Shown here piece after piece: positions 19,118-27,900 of a stretch of DNA of 64,000 nt. The stretch lies in assembly GCA_027494115.1 (NCBI GenBank), contig JAOSJL010000003.1, forward strand, positions 1 to 64,000. The letters are read 5' to 3'. The stretch comes from Acidimicrobiia bacterium (GTDB taxonomy: Bacteria; Actinomycetota; Acidimicrobiia; IMCC26256; JAOSJL01). Made by a program: the position numbers and the translations under genes. The notes beneath the pieces were generated by a model, which worked only from the letters and a program-made list of their open reading frames with translations, did not search any database and had not been told where the DNA came from. Each line of letters starts with the position of its first letter. Positions within the stretch are counted from its first letter, which is position 1.

Positions 19118-20053
19118 CTACTCGGAGCTGCGGCTCATCCCCGCCCGCTCGCCGCGGGTGAGGAACTTCGTCGCCATCTTCCGGCTCGCCTCGTCGATCA
19201 TCTCGTCACCGAACATGACCGCTCCCTTGCGGTCGTCGTCGGTCGCCTGACGATACGCCTCCAGGATGTCCCACGCCTTGTCGAACTGCTCCTGGGTGGG
19301 CGTGTAGACCTCGTTGATCACCTTCACCTGATCGGGGTGGAGTGACCACTTGCCGTCGTAGCCGAGGATGCGCGTGCGCATCGCGTAGTCGCGTAGGGCG
19401 TCGAGCTCACGGATCTTGAGGTAGGGGCCGTCGATCACCTGCAGACCGTTGGCGCGCCCGGCCATGAGGATCCGTGCGAAGACGTAGTGGAAGTGGTCGC
19501 CCGGGTACTCGGGGACCTGCACACCACCGGTGAGCACAGGCATCTCGGTCGACGCCGCGAAGTCGGCCGGGCCGAAGATGATCGTCTCCAGCCGATCGGA
19601 CGCGGCGCATATCTCGTCGACGTTGATGAGGCCGCGCGCGGTCTCTATCTGCGCCTCGATCCCCACGCGACTCTTGCGCCCCGTCGTCTCCTCGATCTGC
19701 GTCAGGAGCATGTCGAGGGCCTGCACCTCGGCGGCCGACTGGACCTTGGGGAGCATCAGCTCGTCGAGGCGCTCGGAGCAGCCCTCGACCACGTGGATCA
19801 CGTCGCGGTAGGTCCACTGCGTGTCCCATGCATTGACCCGCACGCAGAGCACGGTCTCGCCCCAGTCCTGCCCGTTGATCGCCGCCACCACCTTCTCGCG
19901 GGCGGCCTCCTTCTCGAGGGGCGCAACGGAGTCCTCGAGGTCGAGGAAGACCATGTCGGCGCCGAGGCCGGGGGCCTTGCCCAGCATCTTCTCGCTGGAA
20001 CCGGGCACCGACAGGCAGGAACGGCGGGGGAGGTTTCTCGAGCGCTCGGACAT
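19118..20053 (-). CDS. HpcH/HpaI-family CoA ester lyase (malyl-CoA/citramalyl-CoA lyase type)
   Basis: 311-residue TIM-barrel aldolase. It has the family start RRSCLSVPGSSEKMLGKAPG, the metal-binding FLDLEDSVAP near 37, VRVNAWDTQW, LPKVQSAAEV, the second metal Glu in GIEAQIETARGLIN, FGPADFAAS, and the C-terminal LGYDGKWSLHPDQV. Such enzymes cleave malyl-, beta-methylmalyl- or citramalyl-CoA. Together with the MaoC hydratase it could complete a mesaconyl/methylmalyl-CoA route, but this is inference from co-occurrence. The ATG is preceded by TAGCCT seven bases upstream. Confidence 0.85.
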   Translation of the reverse strand: MSERSRNLPRRSCLSVPGSSEKMLGKAPGLGADMVFLDLEDSVAPLEKEAAREKVVAAINGQDWGETVLCVRVNAWDTQWTYRDVIHVVEGCSERLDELMLPKVQSAAEVQALDMLLTQIEETTGRKSRVGIEAQIETARGLINVDEICAASDRLETIIFGPADFAASTEMPVLTGGVQVPEYPGDHFHYVFARILMAGRANGLQVIDGPYLKIRELDALRDYAMRTRILGYDGKWSLHPDQVKVINEVYTPTQEQFDKAWDILEAYRQATDDDRKGAVMFGDEMIDEASRKMATKFLTRGERAGMSRSSE

Positions 20054-20060
20054 GCCCACG

Positions 20061-20066
20061 AGGCTA
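20061..20066 (-). promoter_or_regulatory. Leaderless -10 box (TAGCCT) for the CoA ester lyase
   Basis: On the minus strand TAGCCT is seven bases upstream of the ATG at 20053, with no ribosome-binding site between. Confidence 0.45.
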
Positions 20067-20239
20067 CCGGCGGCCCCCGGCCCGGCCCAACCCACGCACC
20101 TACACGCCCACGCTCCCACCCAGCCGCACGCACGCCCGGCATCGACATGCCTTCCGGAGTCGCGAACGTAGACTCGACCGCACGTCACGGTGCGCGCGCA
20201 GAGGTGCACCGGCACCCGAAGAGAGATCGAGGAGACACG

Positions 20240-20893
20240 GTGAGTCGAGCGGACACCAACCGGAGAGCTGCCGGGGCGCGTGCGCGTCTCGCAGCCGCCA
20301 CCGCCCTCGCGGGCCTTCTCGTGCTCGCCGGGTGCGGGGGCGATGACGACAGCAGCGACTCCGACTCGGCCACAACAACCTCCGCTGCGACAGCCACCTC
20401 CGCCGATGCCGCCACATCGACGACCGAGGCGCAGGCCGACCCCACCGACTCCACCGACGCACCCGCCACCACCGCGCCTGATGCCGAGGCGATCGCGTTC
20501 GGCGAGCCGGCGGCCGACGGCTCGGTGCCCGTGACCCTCGACCCGGGGGCGTGGTCGGGCCTCTACTCCGGCTTCAGCGAGAACGCCGGCGATCCGTTCC
20601 ACCAGATCCACAGCGAGGGGGAGGGCTCCCTCTACTTCAACGTCGAGCTCTACACCGTCTACGGCAGCGGCTGGACCGGGGAGACCGGCACGTTCGCCAC
20701 CGACTGCGAGGCCAACGGGATCTGCGTCTACCTCGACGTCGACGGAACCGGCCCGGCCGCGGCTGTGCTAGCCGACGCCTCCGGAGAGATCGAGATCCGT
20801 CAGATCGAGGGCGGCTACGACATGACTCTCACCGGCCTCACGTTCGCCGGCTCGCCCACGCACACGATCGCGAGCGTCGATCTCACGGCCTGA
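20240..20893 (+). CDS. Secreted lipoprotein of unknown function
   Basis: 217-residue lipoprotein. A basic N terminus and hydrophobic stretch end in the lipobox LVLAGC, with acylated Cys at residue 32. A 50-residue Asp/Ser/Thr/Ala-rich linker follows, then a compact beta-rich domain beginning VPVTLDPGAWSGLYSGFSEN. Two Cys in TDCEANGICVYLD could form a disulfide. The GTG start follows GAGGAG at good spacing. The domain is not recognised. The stop lies inside a 16-bp triplicate. Confidence 0.65.
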   Translation: MSRADTNRRAAGARARLAAATALAGLLVLAGCGGDDDSSDSDSATTTSAATATSADAATSTTEAQADPTDSTDAPATTAPDAEAIAFGEPAADGSVPVTLDPGAWSGLYSGFSENAGDPFHQIHSEGEGSLYFNVELYTVYGSGWTGETGTFATDCEANGICVYLDVDGTGPAAAVLADASGEIEIRQIEGGYDMTLTGLTFAGSPTHTIASVDLTA

Positions 20894-20932
20894 CGGGCCC
20901 ACGGCCTGACGGACCCACGGCCTGACGGGCTC
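20885..20932 (+). repeat. Three tandem 16-bp repeats at the lipoprotein 3' end
   Basis: ACGGCCTGACGGGCCC at 20885-20900 is followed by two near-copies at 20901-20916 and 20917-20932. The lipoprotein stop codon (TGA, 20891-20893) is inside the first unit, so the repeats put additional in-phase or out-of-phase TGA codons downstream. Most likely slippage. Confidence 0.7.
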
Positions 20933-20955
20933 CCGTCGCCCCGATCGGGCGGGAT

Positions 20956-21417
20956 TCAGTAGACGCCGCCGAGCTTCCGGTGGTCCCAGGAGACGACCCG
21001 GTCGGGCTCCACGATTACGACGACGCGCTTAGCCGCCTGCTGCGCGATCCCGGCGCGCACGGCGTCGTCGGAGGTGGAGCCCCAGTGCTTCTCGAAGACG
21101 AGCAGACCGTATCGCAGCACCAGGTCAGGGTCGTCGACGATCTCCGCGCGGCCGATGATCGAGACCCCGCGCAGCTCTTCGTAGACGTCTCCCGACTCCG
21201 CCATCACAGTGATGTGCGGGTTCCTCCGGAGGTTGACGACCTTCTGCGACTTGCCGTAGGTCCAGAACGCGACCCTGCCGTCGAGGAGAGCGAACCACAT
21301 CGCCACCAGGTGGATCGTGCCGTCGGAGTTCGTGGACGCGACCTGGAGAGTGCGCGCCTCGGCCATGAACGCATCGGCCTCCTCGGCGGTCATGCGGATC
21401 TGGTCTCGCCGGCTCAT
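20956..21417 (-). CDS. Split-barrel flavin/F420-dependent pyridoxamine-oxidase-like enzyme
   Basis: 153-residue split beta-barrel protein of the PNPOx-like/F420-dependent group common in actinobacteria. Core features are LQVASTNSDGTIHLVAMWFA near 24, WTYGKSQKVVNLRRNPHITV near 52 with the Ser/Lys phosphate-binding pair, and GVSIIGRAEIVDDPD. The ATG is preceded by GGGGAGAG. Whether the cofactor is F420, FMN or heme cannot be decided from sequence. It stands alone between a lipoprotein and a thioredoxin-like gene. Confidence 0.75.
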   Translation of the reverse strand: MSRRDQIRMTAEEADAFMAEARTLQVASTNSDGTIHLVAMWFALLDGRVAFWTYGKSQKVVNLRRNPHITVMAESGDVYEELRGVSIIGRAEIVDDPDLVLRYGLLVFEKHWGSTSDDAVRAGIAQQAAKRVVVIVEPDRVVSWDHRKLGGVY

Positions 21418-21517
21418 CTCTCCCCTTCCCGCCCCACTGGTCGTCCTTCGGAGCCTAACGCCGCTCCCCGGGTCCGGAGCCCGGGCACCGGCCCCGGCCT
21501 TGGTAGCGTTCCGGTCC

Positions 21518-22003
21518 GTGGCAGACGACCCGAACCCCTCACTCGATCTCACCACCATCCGCGGCATCACCAGGTCGCTCGACGACTGGACCACTACCTT
21601 CAATCTCGCGGTCGTGGTGCTCCCCGGCCGGCCCGAGGCGTCGACGTTCCTCCCGGTGATCGAGCGGATCTACGCGACGCTCGAGGACTCCGACGTCCGC
21701 ACGACCATCTGCATTGCCGCCGACGCAGCGATCGCCCACAGGATCCTCGGCGACGCGGTCGATCGCTGGATGGTCTTCTGCGACCCCGACGCCGGCCTGG
21801 CCGCCGCCCTCGGCCTGGGGCGGATGCCCGCATTCGTGCACCTGCGCCAGGACACGACCGTCGTCGACGCTGCGGAGGGCTTCGACCCCGTGGAGTGGCA
21901 GCGCGTCGCCGACGGAATCGCCAGGGCCTCGCACTGGACCAGCCCGGTGGTGGCCGGACCTGGCTGCCCACGGGCCACGCCGGGCTGGGCGCTGACTGCG
22001 TGA
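21518..22003 (+). CDS. Conserved hypothetical protein, possibly thioredoxin-like
   Basis: 161-residue cytoplasmic protein beginning VADDPNPSLDLTTIRGITRS. The pattern of a beta strand (NLAVVVLPGRPE), a long helix, a strand (VRTTICIAADA) and then RMPAFVHLRQDTTVVDAAEG with a cis-proline-like MPAF turn suggests a thioredoxin fold without the CxxC active site. A TAGCGT box lies eight bases before the GTG. No recognised function. Confidence 0.5.
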   Translation: MADDPNPSLDLTTIRGITRSLDDWTTTFNLAVVVLPGRPEASTFLPVIERIYATLEDSDVRTTICIAADAAIAHRILGDAVDRWMVFCDPDAGLAAALGLGRMPAFVHLRQDTTVVDAAEGFDPVEWQRVADGIARASHWTSPVVAGPGCPRATPGWALTA

Positions 22004-22081
22004 GGCGGCTCCCGGGGGCTACCCGCGGCTTCGATCGTGCCCATGTGTGATCGCCGTCTACCATTGTTGCCGGTGTTGCGA

Positions 22082-23261
22082 ATGTGGAGATTCCCGGGGC
22101 AGAACCTGCGCGGGCGAGGACGGCGTCGCGCCCGCCCGTTGAGCCTCGCCCTCGCGCTGGTCCTGACGGCCGGCGTCGTCGTCCCCGTGATTGCCGTGCC
22201 GGCCTCGGCCCAGACCATCGACGACAAGCGCGCAGAGGCATCCCGACTCCAGGACGCCATCGACGCCAACGGCGAGCGCATCTCGATCCTCACCGAGGAC
22301 TACAACGAGGCCCGCCTGAAGATCGACGAGGCCACCGCCGGAATCGTCGACGCGGAGGCCCGCCTCGACGACGCGGCGGCCGAGTCCCGCCGGCTGCAGG
22401 GCCTCCTCCAGGGCCGCGCCGCCGAGCTGTACAAGAACGCGGGATCGTCGTCGCCGATCCCCGAGCTCGATGCGCGCAGTGTCGCCGAGGTGGGGGAGCC
22501 GCACCAGGTACTCGTCCGCCGCCGCCGACCGAGACGAGTCGATCATCGACGACCTCTCGATCGCGCGCGAGCTCCTCGACGCCCGCATGGACGACCTGGC
22601 GGAGCTGAAGGCAGCCGCCGAGGCCGAGAGCAGCCGCCTCGAGGAGAGCCGGAGCGAGGTCGAGGCCGCCCGCGTCGAGCAGGAGCGACTCCTCTCCCAG
22701 GTCAAGGGAGAGATCGCAGAGCTGGTCCGCCAGGAGGAGATCCGCAGACAGGAAGAGGCCGAGCGCCTGGCGCGCGAGGAGCTCGCACGGCGACAGGCTG
22801 CGGAGGAGGCCGCCCGGCGAGCGGCTGCCGAGGCAGCGGCCGCGTCGGACTCCGATTCGGGGAGTGGCAGTAGCGGCACGTACACGCCGCCGCCCGACGT
22901 CCCCGCACCCAACCCGAACGCGCAGACAGCTGTAGACACCGCGAAGGCGCAGCTGGGCAAGCCGTACTCCTGGGGCGCGTCCGGACCGTCGGCGTTCGAC
23001 TGCTCGGGGCTGACGATGTACGCGTGGGCAGCCGCCGGCGTCGGGCTGCCCCACTCGTCGCGGGCCCAGTACTCCGTGCTCCCCCACGTGCCGATGGACG
23101 CCCTCGCCCCCGGCGACCTCGTCTTCTACGGGAACCCGATACACCACGTCGGCATCTACGTCGGGGGCGGTCAGTACATCAACGCTCCCCAGACCGGCGA
23201 CGTCGTGAAGGTCTCGAGCATCTACCGATCCGACTTCGCAGGAGCCGGGCGTCCCGGCTGA
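22082..23261 (+). CDS. Secreted NlpC/P60 peptidoglycan endopeptidase (RipA-like, frameshifted near 22488)
   Basis: About 392 residues. A signal peptide (LALALVLTAGVVVPVIAVPASAQ, cleavage near 44) precedes a long coiled-coil (about 45-245, rich in Ala/Glu/Arg) and a C-terminal NlpC/P60 domain. The catalytic Cys is in FDCSGLTMYAW, the His in NPIHHVGIYVGGGQYINAP. This architecture is the RipA/CwlO type that cuts D-Glu-mDAP bonds and is held inactive by the coiled-coil. One G too many in the five-G run at 22490-22495 breaks the frame; removing it joins SVAEVG to SRTRYSSAAADRDES. Confidence 0.87.
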
Positions 23262-23295
23262 TCGCGGGCGCGACCGGACGATCGCGTCCGACCCG

Positions 23296-23301
23296 TAGCA
23301 T
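23296..23301 (+). promoter_or_regulatory. Leaderless -10 box (TAGCAT) for selD
   Basis: TAGCAT is six bases before the ATG at 23308; transcription is expected to start on the codon itself. Confidence 0.5.
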
Positions 23302-23307
23302 CCGGCG

Positions 23308-24477
23308 ATGAACACGGAACCTCTGCGCCTCACGCGCTTCTCCCACGGCGCCGGCTGCGCGTGCAAGCTCTCCTCCGACGACCTGCGGACAGTCCTCGGC
23401 CTCGTCGACGGACTCGCGGCGAACGCCGCAGGCGCCGATCTGCTCGTGGGCTTCGACACCGCCGACGACGCTGCCGTCTACAGGCTCCGCGACGATCTCG
23501 CGATCGTCTTCACCACCGACTTCTTCACCCCGATCGTCGACGACCCGTACGACTGGGGTCGCATAGCGGCGGCCAACGCGCTCTCGGACGTGTACGCGAT
23601 GGGTGGCACTCCGCTCCTGGCCCTGAACCTGGTCGCGTGGCCGCGCGACGCGCTCCCTTTCGACCTGCTCGCGCGCGTCCTCGACGGGGGTATCTCGGTC
23701 GCGCGCTCCGCCGGGTGCGTCGTGGCCGGCGGTCACTCCATCGACGACTCGGAGCCGAAGTACGGGATGGCGGTGATCGGCACGGTGCACCCCGACCGCC
23801 TGCTGACGAACGCCGGTGCTCAGTCCGGTGACGCCCTGGTGCTCACCAAGCCGATCGGCGTCGGCGCGATTGCAACCGCGCTGAAGCGCGACGCGGCCAC
23901 TCCCGCGCAGGTCGAAGATGCGGTGGCGACGATGTCGGTGCTCAACGATTCGGCGCGCGACTGCGCGCTGGAGGCCGGCGCGCACGCTGCGACCGACGTC
24001 ACCGGGTTCGGTCTACTGGGCCATCTCCGGGAGATGGCCGCGGCGTCGGGGCTGCATGCCGAGATCGATCCCCGTTCAGTCCCGGTCCTCGACGGCGTCC
24101 GCGACCTCATCGCGGCGGGCGCCGTCTCGGGTGGGACCCGCCGCAACCTGGAGTCGGTCTCGGCCAGCGTCGACTTCGGGGGCCTCCCCGAGGAGGAACG
24201 CCTCCTCCTCGCAGACGCGCAGACCTCCGGTGGGCTCCTGCTGGCCGTCCCCGAGGGCGCGGCCGCAGATCTGGTCGAGGCTCTCGCCCTCTCGGGCGGT
24301 CCGGTCGCCGCCGAGATCGGACGCTTCACCGACGGGGGTGGCAGGCACGATCTCGTTCCGCTGAGCAGGACGGACCCCCGGTCGCGCATACGCGCCCGGC
24401 GGCGACCGTTCGCGATAGCGTGCGACAGGTCAACACGCAGCGCCCGCCCAGGGCGGAGGTCCAAGGGGGCCACATGA
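23308..24477 (+). CDS. selD: Selenide, water dikinase (selenophosphate synthetase)
   Basis: Makes selenophosphate from selenide and ATP. The N terminus HGAGCACK places Cys17 and Lys20 at the same positions as in the E. coli enzyme, with Cys rather than selenocysteine. Further signatures are FTTDFFTPIVDDPYDWGRIAA, ANALSDVYAMGG, AGGHSIDDSEPKYG, TDVTGFGLLGHL and the C-terminal AQTSGGLLLAVPE. The last 35 codons (after DLVPLSRTD) look non-homologous and run into the next gene's start (ATGA), so the true end may be earlier if another indel is hidden there. No selA, selB, selC or ybbB is in the window, so the use of selenophosphate is not shown. Confidence 0.92.
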   Translation: MNTEPLRLTRFSHGAGCACKLSSDDLRTVLGLVDGLAANAAGADLLVGFDTADDAAVYRLRDDLAIVFTTDFFTPIVDDPYDWGRIAAANALSDVYAMGGTPLLALNLVAWPRDALPFDLLARVLDGGISVARSAGCVVAGGHSIDDSEPKYGMAVIGTVHPDRLLTNAGAQSGDALVLTKPIGVGAIATALKRDAATPAQVEDAVATMSVLNDSARDCALEAGAHAATDVTGFGLLGHLREMAAASGLHAEIDPRSVPVLDGVRDLIAAGAVSGGTRRNLESVSASVDFGGLPEEERLLLADAQTSGGLLLAVPEGAAADLVEALALSGGPVAAEIGRFTDGGGRHDLVPLSRTDPRSRIRARRRPFAIACDRSTRSARPGRRSKGAT

Positions 24478-25119
24478 AGAAGATCTTGTCCGTACTAGCG
24501 ATCGCCGCCACCTCGATCGCCGTCGGGGCCACGGCTGCAGGCGCCGGATCGTCGCTGAACCTCGGCGACATCACCGTCGATCCGTCGTCGGGGCCCGCAG
24601 GTACCGTCGTGACCGTCTCCGGCGACGACTGCGCCTTCCCTCAGCAGATCGAGCAGCCGAGGGGCGAGCCGTCTCCGTTCCAGGTCGACCTCTGGTTCGA
24701 GGCCGGCGAGCAGAGCGCCCAGGCACCCGCGCAGCAGGGATCCTGGAGCCACGAGTTCACCGTCCCCGAGGGCACAGCACCGGGCGTCTACCTGATCACA
24801 GCCGCCTGCTACAACGGCGAGGGTGAGATCCGCCGGTTGCTCGGCACCTACAACGACGGGGGAGTTCACCGTTCCGGAGCCGCCGACGACCACGACCGTG
24901 GCCCCGACGACGACCGCCGCGCCGACCACGACAGTGGCTCCGACCAGCGCGGCCCCGACCACCACCGTGGCTCCCGCGACCACCCAGGCGGCTGCTGCCG
25001 AGGCCGAGCTCCCGCGGACCGGTGGCGACCCCACTGCGTTGCTCGCCATCGGTGCAGCGTCGCTCGGCGGAGGTCTGACGGCGTTCGCCGCACGCCGCCG
25101 CACACGCACCCGCCGGTAG
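24474..25119 (+). CDS. LPxTG-anchored surface protein (frameshifted near 24860)
   Basis: About 214 residues. Signal peptide MKKILSVLAIAATSIAVGAT, then an IPT/TIG-like domain (ITVDPSSGPAGTVVTVSGDD), a Thr/Pro/Ala-rich stalk, and a sortase signal: LPRTGG, hydrophobic stretch LLAIGAASLGGGLTAFA and tail RRRTRTRR. The run GGGGG at 24858-24862 has one base too many; removing it joins LLGTYNDGEF to TVPEPPTTTTVAP. A TAGCGT in the 3' end of selD (about 24417) may be its promoter. No sortase gene is in this window. Two Cys in DDCAFP and TAACYNG may form a disulfide. Confidence 0.82.
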
Positions 25120-25202
25120 AACACACCCGGCTCAGCGCTGATCGCGGCCCCGGTCACGCCGGGGCCGCGTCGCGCAGGGTGCCGAGTAGTGGCAGGATCG
25201 CG

Positions 25203-25628
25203 GTGTGCGTATCGAGGTCGGACCGGTCCCCTCCGGACAGCGCGAGGGCTTGGGTGGAGTTCGGGCGCGAGACGGTGCGCCTGCTGCGGGCAGAACCCGG
25301 TGACGTGCCGCTGCGTGCGCTCGACCGCTTCGTCCACTACCTCGACGAGTGGGGAGCGCTCGCGGAGCGGGACGAGACTTTCCGCTGGAGCGGCGACCTC
25401 ACGGTGGAGATGCTCCAGTACCTGGCCAACTCGCTGTACCGGACCGCCGTGCGGGTACAGGCAGACGCCGACGCCGGCAGCGGGAGGACGCGGCCTCCGG
25501 CCGCCGACAAGTTCCATGTCGTGCTCGTGCGCGCGATGCTCGACGCGCTGGAGCGCGAAGGTGCCGGGCCCGCGCAGTTCGCCGAGCAGCTGCGCGCCGA
25601 GTGGGGTCCGGTAGCCGGTCCCGACTGA
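25203..25628 (+). CDS. Hypothetical helical protein
   Basis: About 141 residues, mostly alpha-helical: VEFGRETVRLLRAEPGDVPL, then FVHYLDEWGALAE and LRAEWGPVAGPD at the end. No catalytic motif is seen and I do not recognise the family. The start is uncertain. GTG 25203 is in frame with the body, but GTG 25205 opens a more protein-like N terminus in the next frame, so a small indel near 25250 is possible. A hairpin follows its stop. Confidence 0.45.
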   Translation: MCVSRSDRSPPDSARAWVEFGRETVRLLRAEPGDVPLRALDRFVHYLDEWGALAERDETFRWSGDLTVEMLQYLANSLYRTAVRVQADADAGSGRTRPPAADKFHVVLVRAMLDALEREGAGPAQFAEQLRAEWGPVAGPD

Positions 25629-25635
25629 TCTCTAC

Positions 25636-25652
25636 GCGCGCTCGCAGCGCGC
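25636..25652. terminator. Short hairpin between convergent genes
   Basis: GCGCGCT and AGCGCGC form a seven-base perfect stem with a CGC loop between the stop at 25628 and the convergent stop at 25662. Probably a weak bidirectional terminator. Confidence 0.4.
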
Positions 25653-25661
25653 CAGACACGC

Positions 25662-26684
25662 TCAGGGGATGACCAGCATGCCGAGCTCGGCTTCGAGCTG
25701 CTGACGCGGCTTCGCACCGAGCGACGAGCGTTCGAGGCGCCCGTCGCGGAACAGTCCGATCATCGGGATGCTCTTCACGTCGTACTGCTGCGCGATCGTG
25801 GGCTCGTCGTCGATGTTCACCTTCACGACCTTGTATGACCCCTGGCGCATCGCAGCGATCTGCTCGACGACGGGCGAGACCTGCCGGCACGGCTGGCACC
25901 ACGGCGCCCAGAAGTCGACGATGACCGGCAGGTCGGCACGCAGCACCTCCGCATCCCACTTCCCGGTCGTCACCGAGGCGACGAGCTCCACGGGGTCGTC
26001 GGGGATCGGCTCGTCGGGCACCTCGCCCTCGACGACGCGCAGCATCCACTCGCGTGCGTCGTGAAGGCTCTCGAGCGCGACCTGGTGCTCCATCGGGTAC
26101 TCGCGGTAGACGATAGGGACGCCGACCGTCCGCAGCGCCCTCGCGAGGTCGCGGCTGCGCTGCACGGGCACCAGCTGGTCGCCGGTGCCGTGCTGCACGA
26201 GGACCGGTACTGCCGCGAGCGCCCGCTGTCCGAGGCCAAGGGCGTTCGGTCCGGGCAGGAAGGGGCTCATCGCGAGCACGCCGCGCGGCCGCCGGGCCGG
26301 CTCGGAACCCAGGGCGAGCGCAAGCGCCAACCCGGCCCCCTGGGAGAAGCCTCCGACGACGGCCTCGGTGCGCTCGAGGCCCTGCTCGTCGCAGGCCTCG
26401 TCGAGGAGGGCGTCGAGCGCAGCCAGGGCTTCTGCGAAGCCCTCTGCGGCGGGGCCGCTCCCCTCGCCGGCCGTGTCTGCCGCGGTGCTCATGTCGTACC
26501 ACGAGAACCCTGGGACGCCCGGCGCCGAGTGCGGCCCGCGCGGCAGGACCACCGCGTAGCGCCCCTCGGGATCCAGGTAGGAGACGAGCCCCGCCAGGTC
26601 GCCCTCGTCGGCCCCGTACCCGTGGGCGAGCAGGAGCAGGCGCTGCGACGCCGGGTTCCGCAGTACCTGGGTGACCAGGCTCAT
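25662..26684 (-). CDS. Fusion of carboxylesterase/phospholipase-type hydrolase with thioredoxin
   Basis: 340-residue two-domain protein. Residues 1-215 are an alpha/beta hydrolase of the carboxylesterase/lysophospholipase class: LLLAHGYGADEGDLAGL, nucleophile in GGFSQGAG near 113, Asp in QHGTGDQLVPV and His in YPMEHQV. Residues 230-340 are a thioredoxin: VIVDFWAPWCQPCRQ with the redox pair Cys-Gln-Pro-Cys, cis-proline in KSIPMIGLF and the usual C-terminal helix. ATG 26684 is chosen because GGAGG lies five bases upstream; the GTG at 26690 overlaps that ribosome-binding site. Both active sites look complete. No partner gene is adjacent. Confidence 0.88.
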   Translation of the reverse strand: MSLVTQVLRNPASQRLLLLAHGYGADEGDLAGLVSYLDPEGRYAVVLPRGPHSAPGVPGFSWYDMSTAADTAGEGSGPAAEGFAEALAALDALLDEACDEQGLERTEAVVGGFSQGAGLALALALGSEPARRPRGVLAMSPFLPGPNALGLGQRALAAVPVLVQHGTGDQLVPVQRSRDLARALRTVGVPIVYREYPMEHQVALESLHDAREWMLRVVEGEVPDEPIPDDPVELVASVTTGKWDAEVLRADLPVIVDFWAPWCQPCRQVSPVVEQIAAMRQGSYKVVKVNIDDEPTIAQQYDVKSIPMIGLFRDGRLERSSLGAKPRQQLEAELGMLVIP

Positions 26685-26823
26685 CAGCACCTCCGCTCTG
26701 GGTCGCGCAGGCGGTCAGTCTAGCGACGACCCACATAAGTAGACCGTGCGGTCAAGAGCGCGCGACGATGCCGGATCATCCGCAGCGCGGCACTAGCGCG
26801 GGTTCTGCAATCGGAGGAAGCAC

Positions 26824-27867
26824 ATGCGGCTCGGAATCAACCTCGGCTACCAGGACTGGGCGAACGGGCTCCCGCAGGCGATCGCCACCGCCCAGCACGC
26901 CGAGCGCCTCGGCTTCGACTCCGCATGGACCGCGGAGGCGTACGGGACCGACGCGGTGACGCCCCTCACCTGGCTGATGGCGCACACGGAACGGATCAAG
27001 CTGGGACCGGCGATCATGCAGATGCCGGCACGCACCCCCGCTATGACCGCGATGACCGCGGCGACTCTCGACGGCATGAGCGCAGGTCGCTTCGTACTCG
27101 GCCTCGGACTCTCCGGCCCGCAGGTCGTCGAGGGATGGCACGGGCAGCCCTACGGCAAGCCGCTCGGCAAGACGCGCGAGTACGTAGACATCGTGCGTAC
27201 GATCCTGCGTCGCGAGGGGCCGCTCGAGCACCACGGCGACCACTACGACATCCCCTACCGCGGCGCCGACGCCACCGGACTCGGCAAGGCGCTCAAGATG
27301 ATCGTCCATCCGCGCCGCGCCGACATCCCGATCTACCTGGCCGCCATCGGCCCGAAGAACGTCGAGCTGACCGCCGAGATCGGCGACGGGCTCCTGCCGA
27401 TCTTCTTCTCGCCGTATCGCTTCGACGAGGCATACGGCTCTGCTCTTCGAGCCGGCTTCGAGAAGGCCGGGGGCGGCAAGAGCCTCGAGAGCTTCGACGT
27501 GGCTCCGACGGTCGCCGTAGTCGTAGGCGACGACGCCGAGCAGCTCGCGAACTTCATCCGCCCGATGATCGCCCTCTACGTGGGCGGCATGGGCGCACGC
27601 GGCCGCAACTTCTACAACGACCTCGCCTGCCGCTACGGGTTCGAGGCCGAGGCGAAGAAGATCCAGGACCTCTACCTCGAGGGCAAGAAGCAGGAGGCCG
27701 CTGCCGCCGTTCCGTTCGAGCTCATCGACGAGGTCTCCCTTCTCGGCCCCCGCGAGCGCATCGCGGACCGGATCGACGCCTGGAAGGAGTCGGGTGTCGG
27801 GACGCTCATCGTCGGCGGCGGCGGTCAGGCCGAGGCGCTCGAGATCCTCGCCGAGCTCGTCCTGTAA
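26824..27867 (+). CDS. Luciferase-like (LLM) F420-dependent oxidoreductase
   Basis: 347-residue TIM-barrel oxidoreductase. It starts [15 protein letters not shown], then [20 protein letters not shown], the conserved [44 protein letters not shown] and the C-terminal [11 protein letters not shown]. These are hallmarks of actinobacterial LLM enzymes that use F420. GGAGGA precedes the ATG. Substrates of this group range from sugars to lipids and cannot be inferred here. It is monocistronic, converging with the GH3 gene. Confidence 0.88.
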   Translation: MRLGINLGYQDWANGLPQAIATAQHAERLGFDSAWTAEAYGTDAVTPLTWLMAHTERIKLGPAIMQMPARTPAMTAMTAATLDGMSAGRFVLGLGLSGPQVVEGWHGQPYGKPLGKTREYVDIVRTILRREGPLEHHGDHYDIPYRGADATGLGKALKMIVHPRRADIPIYLAAIGPKNVELTAEIGDGLLPIFFSPYRFDEAYGSALRAGFEKAGGGKSLESFDVAPTVAVVVGDDAEQLANFIRPMIALYVGGMGARGRNFYNDLACRYGFEAEAKKIQDLYLEGKKQEAAAAVPFELIDEVSLLGPRERIADRIDAWKESGVGTLIVGGGGQAEALEILAELVL

Positions 27868-27900
27868 GGCTCGCGGCAGCCGTCGCACCGCAACTCCGGG

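Noticed and set aside
23358..23360. Selenocysteine codon in the SelD active site.
   Set aside because: The position is an ordinary Cys codon and no in-frame TGA occurs in the motif.
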